This document shows positions 63,105 through 64,000 of a DNA stretch of 64,000 bases, piece by piece (positions within the stretch are counted from its first letter, which is position 1; every line of letters begins with the position of its first letter). Source of the stretch: Tomocerus qinae (lineage: Eukaryota; Arthropoda; Collembola; Entomobryomorpha; Tomoceridae); contig CM034546.1 of NCBI GenBank assembly GCA_020055645.1, positions 96,348,001-96,412,000 on the forward strand. The letters are read 5' to 3'. The position numbers were made by a program, and so were the translations under genes. Below the pieces are notes generated by a model that was not told the origin of the DNA, searched no databases, and saw only the letters and a program-made list of their open reading frames with translations.

Positions 63105-64000
63105 AGGTTGACCCGAATTGCTGATGATGGAATACCGAGGGCATAAGTCAATGCAATTCAAAAATTAGTTTCTAGGAAACGGGAAGTGTATTATATTATA
63201 AAGATTTCTATACTGACTTGTATAGTAGCATTTCCACCTGTCGTCATTGGCAATGTTATTACAAATACTTTAGTACAAAATCTTTTTTGTTTGCATCTTG
63301 CTTCAATGCATTCATACTTGTAAGTTTAAGTTATAACCATGGTTGTTATAACTACTATCAAAGATGTCTATTGTCCATGTGACATAAACGGCCATCAAGT
63401 ACAAGCATTGACACCGTAGTCATAGTGATATAGTACTAACCAAAGTACTAACCAATAGATTTACAAATATTATACCATAAGACGGCCGTTTATGCCGCAT
63501 GGAATTCATTTTGTTATTGACTTGATAGCATCTTGTTTATCAATATTGCACTGCCAAAACTTCCCCTTGAGGTAGTGGAATGGCCGGGTAGGTTAACTAT
63601 GGGGTTTCGGATGTGACAATTGACGGGTTAAATTTTGGAAATTATATTTTTTTCGTTAGCAACCAACGTAAACAGCGTCCTTAAGCACATTTTACCCTAC
63701 ACTTTAACCTACAAGGAAACCTATATCAATAAGAGTGATGTGCAAATGTGTACGTTTCACCTTTGCATGGCCTGAAGCAACCTCAAAGAGATAAGGAGAA
63801 AAGGAATGTTTACAAACTGTTTGCCAGTATAATGTGACTGTGCGTATTGCATATTGGACTGCTGCTTCTTAAACACTTTTCGCATGTTCTTTGTGCTAGG
63901 CAAGAAAAGACGGGACGTCGATAGGTGTCTGCTTGCAACCCATCTGTTTATCCATAGGTACTATTACCACATCCAAAAGTATGCTGTGGTGGTATACACC
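63105..64000. other. Non-coding right edge with a small inverted repeat
   Basis: About 0.9 kb with no supported gene. It contains a near-palindrome GTTATAACCATGGTTGTTATAAC-like sequence at 63,332-63,354 and an inverted pair at 63,375-63,393 and 63,484-63,502. Confidence 0.5.
63375..63502. repeat. Inverted repeat pair with 19-bp arms
   Basis: The left arm CCATGTGACATAAACGGCC and the reverse complement of the right arm match at 17 of 19 positions. The spacer is about 90 bases. It could be a short decayed terminal-inverted-repeat element. No flanking duplication was seen. Confidence 0.55.

Overview
This is an AT-rich stretch of nuclear DNA from an animal, almost certainly an arthropod. Genes are split by short canonical GT-AG introns and separated by long non-coding DNA. 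The arthropod reading rests on three things: a choline acetyltransferase of insect type, an opsin whose transmembrane core matches the arthropod Rh7 class, and a short-loop invertebrate-type Cys-loop channel subunit. I cannot fix the order (insect, springtail or other) from sequence alone.

Layout. (1) Positions 1-35,307 hold the cholinergic gene locus. The 3' part of the uninterrupted vesicular acetylcholine transporter (VAChT) frame comes first, followed by ten visible exons of choline acetyltransferase (ChAT) on the same strand. The first ChAT coding exon was not found and is probably left of the window. A two-exon gene for a secreted Gly/Tyr-rich peptide (16,957-17,314, minus strand) sits inside the large intron between them. 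So do a decanucleotide minisatellite (13,471-13,745) and a 608-bp MITE-like element with an 8-bp target duplication. (2) 35.3-41.6 kb has no gene that I can support. (3) 41,628-44,746 encodes an Rh7-like opsin with a very long secreted-type N-terminal region. (4) 46,540-52,621 holds two phospholipid scramblase genes in tandem with matching exon structure. (5) 55,114-57,670 encodes a divergent SLC1 (excitatory amino acid transporter family) protein in ten exons. (6) 59,030-61,258 (minus strand) encodes an atypical Cys-loop ligand-gated channel subunit in six exons. (7) The right end holds repeats only, including a long near-perfect foldback.

Several products are neuronal or sensory. VAChT and ChAT act together: ChAT makes acetylcholine in the cytosol and VAChT loads it into synaptic vesicles. 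The other genes are neighbours with no proven functional link. The points most worth a second look are the opsin with a roughly 400-residue ectodomain, the Cys-loop subunit with an aberrant pore region, the SLC1 protein with altered ion-site and hairpin motifs, and the two structured repeat elements. All gene models are my own splice-site reconstructions. Reading frames close exactly across every intron given, but no transcript evidence was available.
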